Shown here: one piece after another, positions 9,389 to 20,181 of the stretch
How the letters are laid out: the number at the start of each line of letters is the position of its first letter
How positions within the stretch are numbered: the first letter of the stretch is position 1
Assembly: GCF_049319665.1 (NCBI RefSeq)
Contig: NZ_JBMOUD010000003.1
Coordinates: 310,001-374,000 of the forward strand
Direction of reading: 5' to 3'
Length of the DNA: 64,000 nucleotides
DNA from: JBMOUD01 sp049319665
Lineage (GTDB): Bacteria > Pseudomonadota > Gammaproteobacteria > Enterobacterales > Enterobacteriaceae
Position numbers and translations under genes: made by a program
The notes under the pieces: generated by a model
The model's database searches: none
Told to the model about the DNA's origin: nothing
The model's input: only the letters and a program-made list of their open reading frames with translations

Positions 9389-10021
9389 ATGTCTTCTTTA
9401 TCCCCTTCGCTTAACGTGCCTTACTTTAATCAATGGGAAGCGCCGGAGCTGGCCGCTGAGATTGTTGCAAAACGACTGTCGCTAAAAGATGTGGCACAGT
9501 GGCGCGCATCTGGCGCTAAATCTCAACATGAATTTATAGAGTGGGCCAGCCATGTATGCGGTATGTGCTGTCTAAAAATGGCCTTAGCAGCAACCCGTGA
9601 TGAAATTATCCCTACTCTGGAATTAACTCGCCGCAGTCTGCCTTATGGTACCTATGTGCGCGAAGGGGATAACATTCGCGGTTTGATTTATTCCCCTTTT
9701 GTTGATTTTGTACGAGAGGAGTGGGATATCGAGGCTCAGGTTTGTGTTGATATCGATGTGCGGGATATTGCCCGTGAGTTAGAGAATAAACACTTTTTTA
9801 TCGCCTCAGTTCACCCATCGATTCGCCAACCAGCATCGTCCCCACCAAAGCGTGGCGGCCATTTAGTGTTAGTCAGCCAAGTGGAGCAGGGAGTCATTAC
9901 ATTCCATAATCCTTCGGGGGATGTGCCTGCTTCACAATCTAATGTGAGGCTACCGTTAGATACTTTTAGCCGTTTCTTCGCAGGAAGAGGCATTGCTTTA
10001 ATAAAAAACACAGGCCGTTAG
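9389..10021 (+). CDS. C39-like (papain-fold) peptidase family protein, unnamed
   Basis: From the ATG at 9389 the product has 210 residues. The HVCGMCCLKMAL segment resembles the helix carrying the catalytic cysteine of C39-like papain-fold proteins. The later GGHLVLVSQVE (histidine) and ITFHNPSG (asparagine in the Asp/Asn position) complete a plausible triad. There is no signal peptide, so a cytoplasmic location is inferred. An upstream ATG at 9365 and a TTG at 9356 are in frame; 9389 is preferred because AAGAGA precedes it at normal spacing. It differs from bacteriocin-processing C39 domains in having no transporter attached. Whether it is an active protease is unknown. Confidence 0.72.
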   Translation: MSSLSPSLNVPYFNQWEAPELAAEIVAKRLSLKDVAQWRASGAKSQHEFIEWASHVCGMCCLKMALAATRDEIIPTLELTRRSLPYGTYVREGDNIRGLIYSPFVDFVREEWDIEAQVCVDIDVRDIARELENKHFFIASVHPSIRQPASSPPKRGGHLVLVSQVEQGVITFHNPSGDVPASQSNVRLPLDTFSRFFAGRGIALIKNTGR

Positions 10022-10053
10022 TTTCCCTGTCACCTTGGCAAAATTACATAAAA

Positions 10054-10089
10054 AAACCTGCGTTTTATAAATAAAACTAACGCAGGTTT
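10054..10089. terminator. Bidirectional terminator between the C39-like gene and yebV
   Basis: An AAACCTGCGTT / AACGCAGGTTT stem is flanked by an A tract on the left and a T tract on the right. It can therefore stop transcription from both convergent genes. Confidence 0.88.
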
Positions 10090-10125
10090 TTCAGATTAGC
10101 CTAAACATCACAGACCTTAATGAGA

Positions 10126-10368
10126 TTACTCGAACCGTAAAATCCACTCATCTTTGTGTTTGTCGTATTTGTCTTTGTAAAGTATCGAATGTTGACCATT
10201 TAGTACCGCAGGGACACTGGTGTGATCATCCCATGCATCTAATTGCATACATAAATCTGGATCTGATTGGCAGGGAATGTGCACGGTATCACCGCTTTTA
10301 GCTTCATCAGAAGACAGATGAGCGTCATCTATTTCATAACTGCCGATCTTTATGCTCGATTTTCCCAT
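10126..10368 (-). CDS. yebV: YebV family (DUF1480) small protein
   Basis: This small acidic protein of 80 residues matches the E. coli YebV pattern: an N-terminal IKIGSYEIDDA, the central PCQSDPDLCMQLDAWD block, and the LNGQHS.LY...YD ending. Its function is unknown across the family. The start has GGGAG eight bases upstream. In E. coli yebV lies close to the letA-letB-rsmF genes, and the same neighbourhood is partly kept here, with a diguanylate cyclase gene in the intervening slot. Recognition rests on my memory of the E. coli sequence and on synteny. Confidence 0.88.
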   Translation of the reverse strand: MGKSSIKIGSYEIDDAHLSSDEAKSGDTVHIPCQSDPDLCMQLDAWDDHTSVPAVLNGQHSILYKDKYDKHKDEWILRFE

Positions 10369-10546
10369 TGATGACTCCCTTTATATGCTCAGCATCATAA
10401 ACTACTCATGTAGAGGTATGACCAGTAAGGGTCACTTATTGAGAATAATAGATAGGTTGAAAAAACACCACCCCAAATTTTTCGAGTGGTGTCGATCATC
10501 GCATCAGCAAATCGCCGAAGTGTGAGGAGCAGGAGTATTTAAAACG

Positions 10547-12253
10547 CTAAGAGGTCACGGGCAGGGTATTAATTTGGTTACGGCCATTTTTCTTGGATAA
10601 ATACAGCGCCTTATCGGCAGCACTGACGATATCAGATTGATCATGAATCTTATTATCAACTTCTGGATAAAATGTTGCGATACCGACGCTTAATGTCACG
10701 CGATTGAACTCGCTAAAACTATGTTTGATACCGAGAGTTTTAATCGCGTCCATAATTTGTGTCGTAACGACCAAAGCACCTGATTGATCGGTATCCGGCA
10801 GGATAGCAGCGAATTCTTCACCACCAAAACGTGTGACAATATCGGTATTACGTTTAAGTGATTTACGCAGTGTCCTGGCGACCAAACGCAAACAGGCATC
10901 CCCGGAAAGATGTCCGTACAAATCGTTAAAGTTTTTGAAATAATCGATGTCCATCATGACCACCGTCAACGGGGTGCCGCTGCGTCTGGCTCGCATATAT
11001 TCGTGGCTTAGTACTTTTTTGAATTCACGGCGATTGGGTAATTTTGTCAGTGCGTCGGTTCTCGCCTGAATCTCTAAACGACGATTGGCTTTTAGCAGTT
11101 TTAATTCCAGTAATTTGCGCTCATGGACATCTTCTGCTGTGCCGTACCAACGCTGGATGCTGCCGTCTGAATCGTAACTTGCCGCCGCACGAATACGCAT
11201 CCAATTCCACCCGCGATCGACATGGCAAAACCGAATTTCAATATCCAGAGGCCCGCCGGTTTTAAGACAGTGTTCCCAAGCTTCAATTGCTCTGCGCCGA
11301 TCTTCAATGTGGATGCTTTGAATCCATTTATCATCCAGAATATCTTGTCGGGTAATCCCCGTGATGCGCTGGAAGCGCGAACTTACGTCGCTCAATAACC
11401 CTTTAGGATTGGCTGTCCACGAAATTTGCGGGCTAAGCTCCACCATGTTGCGGTAGTGCTCTTGGCTATCGCGCAATGCTTGTTCCATTTGCTTCATGCT
11501 GGTGATATCAATCATCGCTACTGATATCCCACTGAGTTTGCTGTACTTATCGTAGGCTGGCTTGATGCGAACAAAGAAAATCCGCTCACTATTCTCAATC
11601 TTAAATTCTTTATCGGGGGCGACGTTATGTTGTCCTGCGAGTACCAGCTCATCTGCCAACTGCCTGGCTAGCTCAGGAATAAAAGTTCCCACTAGGCTGC
11701 CAATCACTTGGTAGTGTGGCAGGCCAATGATTGTAGCCATGGCATCATTTACCGTGACAAAGCGCATTTCCAAATCGATAAAACACAAGCCAACTGGCGC
11801 GTTGGAATAAATGCTTTCTAGCTGAAAAAGGCGCTGCCCAGGTGCAGAATTTAGAGCGGTTAGATTGCGATCAATGCCACGATAGCCACGGAAAACGCCG
11901 CGATCGTCAAAGAGTGGGACGCCGCTGCTTTCGAGCATAATCTCACTGCCATCAGCACGAACATTACGGTTCAGCAGGCCGCTAAAAGGAATTCTGCGCT
12001 CAGCGATAGCGGCAAATTGTGCGCTGACATATTTAGCCTCTTCGGCGGGCATAAAATCGGAAGGTTTTTTACCCAAAATTTGTTCAGGCGAGATACCGAG
12101 AAACTCTATGCTTTTATTGGATGAAAAAACGTAGCGTCCCTGGGTGTCAACTTCCCAGATCCAATCGGAATTGTTGTCGATAATATCGCGCAGACTTGCC
12201 ATTTCACGCAGGAGATTGCGCTCGACTGATTGGGTTTTTATTTCATCCGACAT
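10547..12253 (-). CDS. Diguanylate cyclase with three PAS domains
   Basis: The product is 568 residues. PAS domains span roughly residues 18-130, 145-255 and 265-380, and a GGDEF domain spans 395-560. The catalytic signature is GGEEF (477-481). The inhibitory-site RxxD motif (RNTD, 468-471) stands exactly five residues before it, so the enzyme should make cyclic di-GMP from GTP and be subject to product inhibition. No transmembrane helix or signal peptide is visible, which points to a soluble sensor whose ligand is unknown. The start at 12253 has AGGAG eight bases upstream; a seven-codon extension to 12274 is less likely. It occupies the position between letB and yebV that rsmF has in E. coli. 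Confidence 0.93.
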   Translation of the reverse strand: MSDEIKTQSVERNLLREMASLRDIIDNNSDWIWEVDTQGRYVFSSNKSIEFLGISPEQILGKKPSDFMPAEEAKYVSAQFAAIAERRIPFSGLLNRNVRADGSEIMLESSGVPLFDDRGVFRGYRGIDRNLTALNSAPGQRLFQLESIYSNAPVGLCFIDLEMRFVTVNDAMATIIGLPHYQVIGSLVGTFIPELARQLADELVLAGQHNVAPDKEFKIENSERIFFVRIKPAYDKYSKLSGISVAMIDITSMKQMEQALRDSQEHYRNMVELSPQISWTANPKGLLSDVSSRFQRITGITRQDILDDKWIQSIHIEDRRRAIEAWEHCLKTGGPLDIEIRFCHVDRGWNWMRIRAAASYDSDGSIQRWYGTAEDVHERKLLELKLLKANRRLEIQARTDALTKLPNRREFKKVLSHEYMRARRSGTPLTVVMMDIDYFKNFNDLYGHLSGDACLRLVARTLRKSLKRNTDIVTRFGGEEFAAILPDTDQSGALVVTTQIMDAIKTLGIKHSFSEFNRVTLSVGIATFYPEVDNKIHDQSDIVSAADKALYLSKKNGRNQINTLPVTS

Positions 12254-12514
12254 TAGTGCTTCTCCTACTGGCAAGGTTTTATTTGCGTCTGTCAGACTGC
12301 AAATTGCAGAGCCTGCGCATTAAACCTATTGGGTATGTTATGCCTTATTTCGGAGAAGACTCTCGCTAACTGGGCATTTCTAAGACAATAATAACTTGTT
12401 GGATAAGATTATTCCTATCTAAAATTGCAATGTGGTGGGATAAGTCGCGAGAATAATTAACTTTTAATAAAACAAAGTGATGATTACGGAAGGAAGCTTT
12501 CAGACGATATAAAT

Positions 12515-12546
12515 TTCCTAAAACCGCCCGGGGGCGGTTTTAGGAA
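12515..12546 (-). terminator. Hairpin downstream of letB
   Basis: A 15-bp perfect stem (TTCCTAAAACCGCCC with its complement) has a two-base loop and lies just past the letB stop codon. The run of U after the stem is short, so termination is likely but not certain. Confidence 0.7.
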
Positions 12547-12553
12547 GTAGAGA

Positions 12554-15184
12554 TCAGTTTTTAGGGATAGCGGTGCCCCAGCCTTGCCAGTTTTTAGGCT
12601 CTTCAGGGTTGAGCAGGAAGTGATGGCCGCTCGCGGCTTTAGGTGCCACAGGTGTTGATGGCGGGGTAGCGAAGGCTATACCGCCGCGGATGAACTGCTG
12701 GAAGGTGCCGCTTTTAAATGAGCCACCAGTGAGTCCAAACTGCAAGTTGTAACCAGAAGCCTGCCAGAACACTGAATTATCACGCACCAGATAAGCGTAT
12801 TTTTTACTCACGCGTAAGGTCACATTAACTCTGTCTGCCATATCACCTAAATAGAAACCGGTGACTGTACCTACTTCAATACCGCGGAATAACACGGGAG
12901 TACCAATTTGTAGTGATCCCACTTCAGCAGCATCGACAACAATCGCTAATCCATCGGTATAACGTGAGTCAGTGATACTGGCTGTTTGCAAATCAAACCG
13001 GCGTGTTGCCGAGCCATGTCCTGCTTCCACATTGATGTAAGGCTGTAGCAGGGTATCGAGATTATTCACACCAGCCGCAGAGATTTGTGGCGAAACAATC
13101 GAGAACCGGCTGCCAACTCGTGCAAAAGTGTCAACATACTCAGGATAGAGAACGGCTTTCGCTTCAACCTGATGTAATTGTGCATCGAGTTGCAGAGATT
13201 CAACCTGGCCAACGGTAATGCCTAAGTAGCGAATTGGCATGCCCGCTGAGAGTTTGCTGGCGTCAAAGGTTTGCAGCGTAATCTGGCTACCGACGGCTCG
13301 TGCTGAGGTTTCAGAGTCGTACAGCACGCGTTTAGCGCCTTTGGCAACTTGAACGCCATCAAAGTTATCGAAGCTAATGGCTCCTTTCAATGTTCTATCC
13401 AGCGGGGCAACTTGCACCGTTAGTCCATTGCCATTGAGCTGTACTTTAGCGCCACCTTCAGCCCAAAAAATACTTTTTGCTGTGAGTAAGTTGCGATATT
13501 CGGGGCGTATATAGACATCGACTTCAAACTCATTGGCTTTAGGTTGGACGTCAATTATCTGGCCTACCTGAAACTTACGATACAGCACTACGGAACCGGC
13601 CTGGACATTCGGCAAGCTTTTTGCTGTCAGCACCACCGTTGTTGCAGGGTGCTCGCCAATCATTCCTTCGGCGGCTTTTTCAGCATTGCTATAAAGTGGG
13701 TATTCTCGCGTTGGATCGCCCTTGCTGCCTGGAATGATCCTGACGCCGCCATCAATCCACTCTTGGGCGCTGGCGCCAAGCACTTCCATGCCATCAATAC
13801 CCAACTTGACATCGACTCGGCTGTTAACCACAAATTTACTGTCTTTATGCAACAATTGTTTAAATTGTGATTTTATCGCGAGGTTAAAAACAATGCCGCG
13901 GTCGGTCAATTTTCTATCTAGTATCTGACCAATAACAATGCCGTGTAATAACACCGGCTGACCAGCATCAATGCCATAGCTTTGCGGGGCAACGAGCGTC
14001 AATGTCAGTACTCCGGGGTCTTGCAGCATCTTTTGGCTGCTATCGAGCACGACAAAATGTTTTTGAGGTTGGCCATCCCCCGGCAATAGCTCGAATGTAT
14101 TACCGGTTAACAGTTGGCTGAGCTTGGCATCATTAAGACTGATTTTTGGACTGTTCATCTCAATGCGTGTACCGCTGCGCATCAAGTCTAAAACGGAAGG
14201 ATCGACGGTAAGTTTACCGGTTACTTTATTGCCGTCTTGTAGGGAGATTTTAGTTAATGTACCGACCTGTAAACCTTGGTATAGCAGCGGAGTTCGGCCT
14301 TCGTTTAAACCATCAGCATTAGGTAAATCAAGGCTGATTTCGACACCGCGCTGACTTTGCGCCAAGTCTGGATAAAGCTCGTACGATTGGTCGTTTTTGG
14401 CCGGTTGCCCATCATCAGGGGAATCTAATGAAATCGCGCCGTTGACCAAGGCGGCCAAGCTTTCCATTTTTACGCTGGCACCGCTGAGGCTGAAATCCCC
14501 TTTAAACCCGGAAACATTCCAAAAACGGCTGTTATTTTTAACTAAATGCGAAAAACGGCGTTCGATCAGAACATCGATAGTGACGCCATTGTTGCTGCTA
14601 TCAATATCGTAGTCATAGACTTTGCCGATTGGGATTTTACGATAATAAACTAGTGAGCCGGTGTTCAATGAGCCTAAGTCACGGGCATGCAAATGCACCA
14701 TCAACTCGCCGGTATTCAAACGATATTTGGGCTGAGTATCTAATGCGGTGAAATGATCCTTTTCATTACCAGTGCCTGGCATCATACCGATATAGTTACC
14801 ACCGACGAGCGCATCAAGTCCTGATACGCCTGCCAGAGAGGCTTTGGGCGTGACCAGCCAAAATTGTGTTCCTTCGCGCAGAGAATCGGCGAGGTCGCTT
14901 TTAATACTGACCTTGACCGAAATCGTGCGCAGATCTTTACTCAGACTAATTGATTCCACGGTACCGACGTCAACGCCTTGGTAACGGATAGGCGTTCGAC
15001 CAGCGACAATGCCTGCTGCGGATTGGAAATCGATAGTCACGGTGGTGCCGCGATCCTGATAATTGCCATACAACAACCAACCGGCTATCAGTAGTGCAAT
15101 AAAAGGCAACAACCAGAAAGGGGAGATCCGGCGTCTATTGGTAACCCGAGCTTCAATCGGTGTATTCGGCTTCTCTTGTGGCAT
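12554..15184 (-). CDS. letB: LetB (YebT), seven-domain MCE lipid-transport tunnel protein
   Basis: The 876-residue product has one N-terminal membrane anchor (about residues 24-42) and seven tandem MCE domains. Each MCE domain shows the hallmark hydrophobic strand plus G.PV.Y.G...G pattern, for example [37 protein letters not shown]. LetB forms stacked hexameric rings that bridge inner and outer membrane and carry lipids. Length and ending ([12 protein letters not shown]) match E. coli LetB. The ATG at 15184 gives the same N-terminal length as E. coli; another in-frame ATG lies at 15190. The gene overlaps the letA 3' end by about 32 bases, the arrangement known in E. coli, so the two are co-translated. 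Confidence 0.96.
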   Translation of the reverse strand: MPQEKPNTPIEARVTNRRRISPFWLLPFIALLIAGWLLYGNYQDRGTTVTIDFQSAAGIVAGRTPIRYQGVDVGTVESISLSKDLRTISVKVSIKSDLADSLREGTQFWLVTPKASLAGVSGLDALVGGNYIGMMPGTGNEKDHFTALDTQPKYRLNTGELMVHLHARDLGSLNTGSLVYYRKIPIGKVYDYDIDSSNNGVTIDVLIERRFSHLVKNNSRFWNVSGFKGDFSLSGASVKMESLAALVNGAISLDSPDDGQPAKNDQSYELYPDLAQSQRGVEISLDLPNADGLNEGRTPLLYQGLQVGTLTKISLQDGNKVTGKLTVDPSVLDLMRSGTRIEMNSPKISLNDAKLSQLLTGNTFELLPGDGQPQKHFVVLDSSQKMLQDPGVLTLTLVAPQSYGIDAGQPVLLHGIVIGQILDRKLTDRGIVFNLAIKSQFKQLLHKDSKFVVNSRVDVKLGIDGMEVLGASAQEWIDGGVRIIPGSKGDPTREYPLYSNAEKAAEGMIGEHPATTVVLTAKSLPNVQAGSVVLYRKFQVGQIIDVQPKANEFEVDVYIRPEYRNLLTAKSIFWAEGGAKVQLNGNGLTVQVAPLDRTLKGAISFDNFDGVQVAKGAKRVLYDSETSARAVGSQITLQTFDASKLSAGMPIRYLGITVGQVESLQLDAQLHQVEAKAVLYPEYVDTFARVGSRFSIVSPQISAAGVNNLDTLLQPYINVEAGHGSATRRFDLQTASITDSRYTDGLAIVVDAAEVGSLQIGTPVLFRGIEVGTVTGFYLGDMADRVNVTLRVSKKYAYLVRDNSVFWQASGYNLQFGLTGGSFKSGTFQQFIRGGIAFATPPSTPVAPKAASGHHFLLNPEEPKNWQGWGTAIPKN

Positions 15185-16400
15185 GTGCATCCCAAATCAA
15201 ACGACTGTCCAGCCATTCTACGGCAAGAATAGTAAGTATAACCGCCGCGCCAAAGTAGAACCCGGCCGGACCCATGGTGAAAGAAAGTAGTTGGTCGCGA
15301 TTAACCAGCGACATCATCAACGAGATGACAAATAAATCGAGCATTGACCAACGCCCAATCCAGTGCACCAGTCTGAGCAACCTGATACGAGTTTTCAGTC
15401 CTTGATGCGCTTTAAAATGAATGCTCAACAGTAGCGTCAACATTACGATAACTTTGGTAAAAGGTACCAGTACGCTGGCAATAAACACAATGGCTGCAAT
15501 GGGGACATTACCTGAAGTTGCGAGCGACACCACGCCAGAAAAAATCGTGTCGTCAAGCCGCTGACCATTGGCATAAATAATTGAAATAGGCAGCAGATTT
15601 GCTGGGATCAGTAGCACAATGGCGGAAATAAGTGCTGCCCAGGTTTTCTGCAAGCTATGTTTGTAACGTTCACGCATAGGCACGTGGCAGCGAGGGCAGC
15701 GTCCACGACTATCTGGATGACCGGTAAACTTACAGGCCAGGCACAGGCGTAATGACGATGGCACGCCTTTGGGGCGAGGTTGCGGGTAAAACTCATCCCA
15801 CAGTTGCTCAATATTTAGATTAATTAGCGTTAATGTGACCAGTACAGTCAGCAACAGGTAGGCGACTAACGCCGGGCCGGTGTTGATATCGGCATATTCC
15901 TGAATTTTAATGCAGGCTACACCCATACCTACCAGGTAAATATCCAGCATCACCCAATCTTTCAAGCGATCGAGCATCAGCAGCACCGGTTTCAGATTCA
16001 TCCCTAAGCGATGACCAAAATAGAGATATAAAATAGAGCAGGCTAATGTGAGTGGGGCGCCGATAGTACAAAAGGCCACCATGCTGGCGGTTAGGGGATC
16101 TCCCTGACTTGACATCTGCCAGATGCCCTCTAGCAGACTTGCGTTAATCGAACTTCCTAGTAAGCGAATACGAATTAATGGCTCGCTATAGGCAAAAGGC
16201 ATCAGTAATAAAATACTGAGGGCGATAATGATTAAACGCGGAAGAGAACATACTTTGCCTTTTTCGACTTTTGCGTTACAACGTGGGCAGTGTGCCGTTT
16301 GGGTTCGATGCAGGGCTGGCATAGCGAACAAATAGTCACACTCACTACAACGTTGGTAGCGAGTTTGTGGTAAAGGACTTGATATTGCTCGTATTTTCAT
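15153..16400 (-). CDS. letA: LetA (YebS), PqiA-domain inner membrane protein
   Basis: This 415-residue polytopic protein has two PqiA modules. Each begins with a zinc-ribbon-like cysteine set: CSECDYLF...CPRCNAK near residues 18-42 and CLACKFTG...CPRCHVP near residues 220-243. Four or so membrane helices follow each. LetA is the inner-membrane partner that feeds lipid into or out of the LetB tunnel. The C-terminal [13 protein letters not shown] is characteristic of the family. The start is an ATG with only a weak upstream ribosome site. The gene is first in the letAB operon and is divergent from msrC. Confidence 0.95.
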   Translation of the reverse strand: MKIRAISSPLPQTRYQRCSECDYLFAMPALHRTQTAHCPRCNAKVEKGKVCSLPRLIIIALSILLLMPFAYSEPLIRIRLLGSSINASLLEGIWQMSSQGDPLTASMVAFCTIGAPLTLACSILYLYFGHRLGMNLKPVLLMLDRLKDWVMLDIYLVGMGVACIKIQEYADINTGPALVAYLLLTVLVTLTLINLNIEQLWDEFYPQPRPKGVPSSLRLCLACKFTGHPDSRGRCPRCHVPMRERYKHSLQKTWAALISAIVLLIPANLLPISIIYANGQRLDDTIFSGVVSLATSGNVPIAAIVFIASVLVPFTKVIVMLTLLLSIHFKAHQGLKTRIRLLRLVHWIGRWSMLDLFVISLMMSLVNRDQLLSFTMGPAGFYFGAAVILTILAVEWLDSRLIWDAHATREAEYTD

Positions 16401-16645
16401 ATGGCGTGAATCAAAATGGAGCCTGTTATTTTATCGAAGGCCACGCCTGAACAACAGGCAATCAGCAGAAATCAGGTTTTTTTGGCAAAATAACGTATCA
16501 TGCTCAGCGCAGAACATACATTGTAAGATAGTCTTTTAGAATAGACATCGGATTAACCTTGTTCATATACGCATTTAATGCTTATTTTATAGGCTCTAAG
16601 CCCGCATAGATGGCTATTTACCCTTAGCTTTTTAATGGTTATTAC

Positions 16646-17143
16646 ATGAATAAAGACGAGTTCTACACGGAATTAAAACGTGACCTTAATGCGTTGATCG
16701 CTGGTGAAAATAATTTCATTGCGACATTATCAAACACTAGCGCTTTACTGTATGAGCGTCTTGAGGGCGTAAACTGGGCTGGCTTTTATCTGATGGATGG
16801 CCAAGAGCTGGTTCTGGGGCCGTTTCAGGGGAAAATTGCCTGCGTGCGTATTCCGGTAGGTAAAGGTGTGTGCGGTACAGCTGTTGCTGAAAACGCCGTA
16901 CAGCGTGTCGATGATGTTCACGCTTTCCCTGGTCATATTGCCTGTGATGCCGCAAGTAACGCAGAAATCGTGCTGCCAATTACCATTGGTGGACAAATTA
17001 TTGGCGTTTTAGATATTGATAGCACCCTTTATCAACGCTTTGATGAAGAAGACGAAAAAGGGTTAACTGCACTGGTAGCAGGGCTTTGTCAGCACCTGGA
17101 ACACAGTGATGCAGCAAAATATGTCAATTTGATCGCAAGTTGA
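16646..17143 (+). CDS. msrC: Free methionine-(R)-sulfoxide reductase (GAF domain)
   Basis: The 165-residue protein is a single GAF domain. Cysteines at about 66, 76 and 100 correspond to the redox-active set of fRMsr enzymes, and the surrounding VGKGVCGTAV and GHIACDAAS sequences are family signatures. The enzyme reduces free L-methionine-(R)-sulfoxide using thioredoxin in the cytosol. It is the yebR gene of E. coli, next to yebS (letA) there too. The start agrees with the family length. It is divergent from letA across a 245-bp gap. Confidence 0.95.
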   Translation: MNKDEFYTELKRDLNALIAGENNFIATLSNTSALLYERLEGVNWAGFYLMDGQELVLGPFQGKIACVRIPVGKGVCGTAVAENAVQRVDDVHAFPGHIACDAASNAEIVLPITIGGQIIGVLDIDSTLYQRFDEEDEKGLTALVAGLCQHLEHSDAAKYVNLIAS

Positions 17144-17238
17144 TCGTCGGATCACGTAGCATTTACTGATGGTGTCATTATAATGTCGCCTGTTCATGCC
17201 TGCGCCGGTTGGCAAACCCGTTGTAATCAGGAAATTTC

Positions 17239-17928
17239 ATGGAAAATCAACCTAAGTTGAACAGTAGCAAAGAAGTTATCGCCTTTTTAGCAGAGCGTTT
17301 TCCGCTGTGCTTTAGTGCTGAGGGTGAAGCACGCCCATTAAAGATCGGTATTTTTCAGGATCTGGTAGAGCGCGTGCAAAGTGAAGAAAATTTAAGCAAA
17401 ACACAATTGCGTTCTGCTTTGCGCCTCTATACCTCAAGTTGGCGTTATTTGTACGGCGTCAAAGTTGGCGCTCAGCGCGTTGATTTAGACGGTAATGCGT
17501 GTGGCGAGCTGGAAGAACAGCATGTCGAACATGCTCGCAAACAATTGGAAGAAGCAAAAGCCCGCGTTCAAGCACAACGTGCTGAACAACAGGCAAAACG
17601 TCGCGAAGCTAACGGTGAAAATGCCGAGCCGCGCCGTCCACGCCCGGCAGCAAGAAAACCTGCTCCGCGACGTGAAAATGCCCCTGCCGCCGTTGCTGGT
17701 CAAGAAAATCGTAAACCGCGGCCACCTCGTCCGCCACGTGAGGCTCGCCAACCGCGTCAGGTGCCAGTTACAGATATTTCAGCACTGCAGATTGGCCAGG
17801 AAATAAAAGTCCGTGCTGGGCAGAGTGCGATGGATGCCACCGTTTTGGAAATTGCAAAAGACGGCGTTCGCGTACAACTTTCTTCGGGTCTCGCGATGAT
17901 CGTACGCGCAGAACACTTGCAGTTCTGA
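17239..17928 (+). CDS. proQ: RNA chaperone ProQ
   Basis: This 229-residue protein has an N-terminal FinO/ProQ RNA-binding domain (residues 1-120, with [19 protein letters not shown]), a basic Pro/Arg/Lys-rich linker (about 125-175), and a C-terminal Tudor-like domain ([29 protein letters not shown] shortened here to its boundaries, about 180-229). ProQ binds structured sRNAs and mRNA 3' ends and affects osmoadaptation. The start has CAGGAAA upstream. prc begins 19 bases downstream, the conserved proQ-prc pair. Confidence 0.96.
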   Translation: MENQPKLNSSKEVIAFLAERFPLCFSAEGEARPLKIGIFQDLVERVQSEENLSKTQLRSALRLYTSSWRYLYGVKVGAQRVDLDGNACGELEEQHVEHARKQLEEAKARVQAQRAEQQAKRREANGENAEPRRPRPAARKPAPRRENAPAAVAGQENRKPRPPRPPREARQPRQVPVTDISALQIGQEIKVRAGQSAMDATVLEIAKDGVRVQLSSGLAMIVRAEHLQF

Positions 17929-17947
17929 TACGGAGGCCAACTCAGGC

Positions 17948-20011
17948 ATGAACAAATTCGTTAAATTAAGCATGATCGCGGGCCTGTTTTTATCGGGAGC
18001 GCTGTTGGTTAATACCAGCTTTGCGAATGATAATGCCCCCGTTACACTCAGTCAGCTTCCTCAATTGACTCAAGATCCGCAAGATGCAACGGTTAGTGAG
18101 CGTGTTACCGCACGCTTTACCCGTTCGCACTACCGTCAATTTGACCTTAATGCCGATTTTGCGGGCAAGATTTTCGACCGTTATTTAAATATGCTCGACT
18201 ACAGCCATAATGTATTCATGGCTTCTGATATTGCTCAATTTGCCAGCAAACGTGGCGAGTTGGGAGAAGAATTAAAGTCGGGTAAATTAGTGACGCCTTA
18301 TGCGCTGTTTAATCTTGCGCAGAAACGTCGTTTTGAGCGTTATCAATATGCGTTAAGCGTACTTGAACGCCCGATGAATTTTACCGGCAATGACACTATT
18401 GATCTGGACCGCAGCAAAGCGCCTTGGCCGAAAGATCAGAGTGAATTGGATAATCTGTGGGATGCTAAAGTCAAATATGATGAGCTGAACCTCAAATTAA
18501 CCGGCAAAAACGATCAAGAAATTCGTGAAGTGCTGACCAAACGCTATCGTTTTGCGATGAAGCGATTGACTCAGAGCAACAGCGAAGATGTTTTCCAGTT
18601 GATCATGAATGCGTTTGCGCATGAAATTGACCCGCATACTAATTACCTGTCGCCACGTAGTACTGAGCAATTTAATACTGAAATGAGCCTGTCTCTGGAA
18701 GGTATTGGCGCCGTGCTGCAAATGGATGACGATTACACTGTTATCAACTCTGTCGTCGCCGGTGGCCCTGCTGCGAAGAGTAAAGCTATTGCCGTTGGTG
18801 ACCGCATCGTTGGTGTTGGCCAGACAGGCAAACCGATAGTTGATGTGATTGGCTGGCGTCTTGATGATGTTGTCGCTTTGATCAAAGGTCCAAAAGGCAG
18901 CAAAGTTCGTCTGGAGATTTTGCCTGCGGGTAAAGGCACGAAGACTCGTACTATTACTCTGACTCGCGAAAAAATCCGCTTGGAAGACCGCGCGGTGAAA
19001 ATGACCATCAAGCAAGTGGGTAATACCAAAGTTGCAGTGATGGATATTCCTGGCTTCTACGTTGGTCTGACGGACGATGTCAAAGTGCAGTTGCAGAAGA
19101 TGGCTAAGCAGAACGTTAACAGTCTGGTTATCGACCTGCGTACCAACGGCGGCGGTGCATTGACTGAAGCTGTCTCACTGTCTGGACTATTTATCCCAAG
19201 TGGCCCGGTGGTGCAGGTACGTGATAATAACGGTCATATCCGTCAGGATAGCGATACCGATGGCGTGGTGTATTACAAAGGCCCGTTAGTGGTATTAGTT
19301 GACCGTTTCAGCGCCTCGGCTTCTGAGATCTTTGCCGCAGCGATGCAAGACTATGGTCGTGCGTTGATCGTGGGTGAACCAACCTTCGGTAAAGGGACCG
19401 TTCAGCAATATCGTTCGCTAAATCGTATTTACGATCAGATGTTGCGTCCTGAATGGCCAGCATTAGGCTCACTGCAATACACCATCCAGAAATTCTACCG
19501 TATCAACGGTGGCAGCACGCAGATCAAAGGTGTTACGCCTGATTTGATTATGCCAACCGGTATTGAAGCGCCAGAAACGGGTGAGAAGTTTGAAGATAAC
19601 GCATTGCCTTGGGATAGCATCAGCGCGGCGGCTTACACCAAAGTCGGTGATTTGAAGCCATTCATTCCTGAGCTGCTCAAAGAGCATAATGCACGTATCG
19701 CCAATGACCCTGAGTTCCAGTACATTCAACAAGATATTGCTCGTTATAATGCATTGAAAGATAAGAAAAACACGGTTTCTCTTAACTTTGCTGTGCGTGA
19801 TAAAGAAGATAAGGAAGACGATGCACGTCGTCTGACTCGTCTGAATGAGCGCTTTGCGCGTGAAGGTAAAAAACCGCTGAAGTCTCTTGATGATTTACCA
19901 AAAGACTACGTAGGGCCAGATCCTTATTTGGATGAAGCAGACAAGATTGCTGTTGATCTGCAGAACCTTGAAAAGGCCCAAGGTACGTCAGGTGCTAGTA
20001 CGGCGAAATAA
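17948..20011 (+). CDS. prc: Tail-specific periplasmic protease Prc (Tsp)
   Basis: The 687-residue protein has a signal peptide ending near SFA-NDNAP, an N-terminal helical domain, a PDZ domain (about 235-325, GIGAVLQMDDDYTVI onward) and an S41 catalytic domain. The nucleophilic serine lies in FSASASEIF and the lysine base in PTFGKGTVQQY. Prc degrades proteins with nonpolar C termini in the periplasm and processes penicillin-binding protein 3; with the adaptor NlpI it controls peptidoglycan endopeptidases in E. coli. GGAGGCC precedes the ATG. It follows proQ closely, and a strong terminator follows. Confidence 0.97.
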   Translation: MNKFVKLSMIAGLFLSGALLVNTSFANDNAPVTLSQLPQLTQDPQDATVSERVTARFTRSHYRQFDLNADFAGKIFDRYLNMLDYSHNVFMASDIAQFASKRGELGEELKSGKLVTPYALFNLAQKRRFERYQYALSVLERPMNFTGNDTIDLDRSKAPWPKDQSELDNLWDAKVKYDELNLKLTGKNDQEIREVLTKRYRFAMKRLTQSNSEDVFQLIMNAFAHEIDPHTNYLSPRSTEQFNTEMSLSLEGIGAVLQMDDDYTVINSVVAGGPAAKSKAIAVGDRIVGVGQTGKPIVDVIGWRLDDVVALIKGPKGSKVRLEILPAGKGTKTRTITLTREKIRLEDRAVKMTIKQVGNTKVAVMDIPGFYVGLTDDVKVQLQKMAKQNVNSLVIDLRTNGGGALTEAVSLSGLFIPSGPVVQVRDNNGHIRQDSDTDGVVYYKGPLVVLVDRFSASASEIFAAAMQDYGRALIVGEPTFGKGTVQQYRSLNRIYDQMLRPEWPALGSLQYTIQKFYRINGGSTQIKGVTPDLIMPTGIEAPETGEKFEDNALPWDSISAAAYTKVGDLKPFIPELLKEHNARIANDPEFQYIQQDIARYNALKDKKNTVSLNFAVRDKEDKEDDARRLTRLNERFAREGKKPLKSLDDLPKDYVGPDPYLDEADKIAVDLQNLEKAQGTSGASTAK

Positions 20012-20055
20012 AGCCAGACCGCTTATCGTTTTTAGATAAAGTGGTTAGTGAACAA

Positions 20056-20083
20056 AAAAAGCGCACTTCGGTGCGCTTTTTTT
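20056..20083 (+). terminator. Terminator after prc
   Basis: A GCGCAC-TTCG-GTGCGC tetraloop hairpin is followed by seven Ts and preceded by an A tract. Confidence 0.93.
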
Positions 20084-20181
20084 ATCGGCATTCCTGGTGC
20101 TCTGCTACCCAACGTTCGATACTGATTCTCTCTAAAACATCTGGTGGTGCAGTCATTGGCTGACATAAAATGACATCAATT

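Noticed and set aside
18497..19015. 172-codon minus-strand ORF inside prc
   Set aside because: It lies antisense to the conserved PDZ and catalytic region of prc and has no domain of its own.
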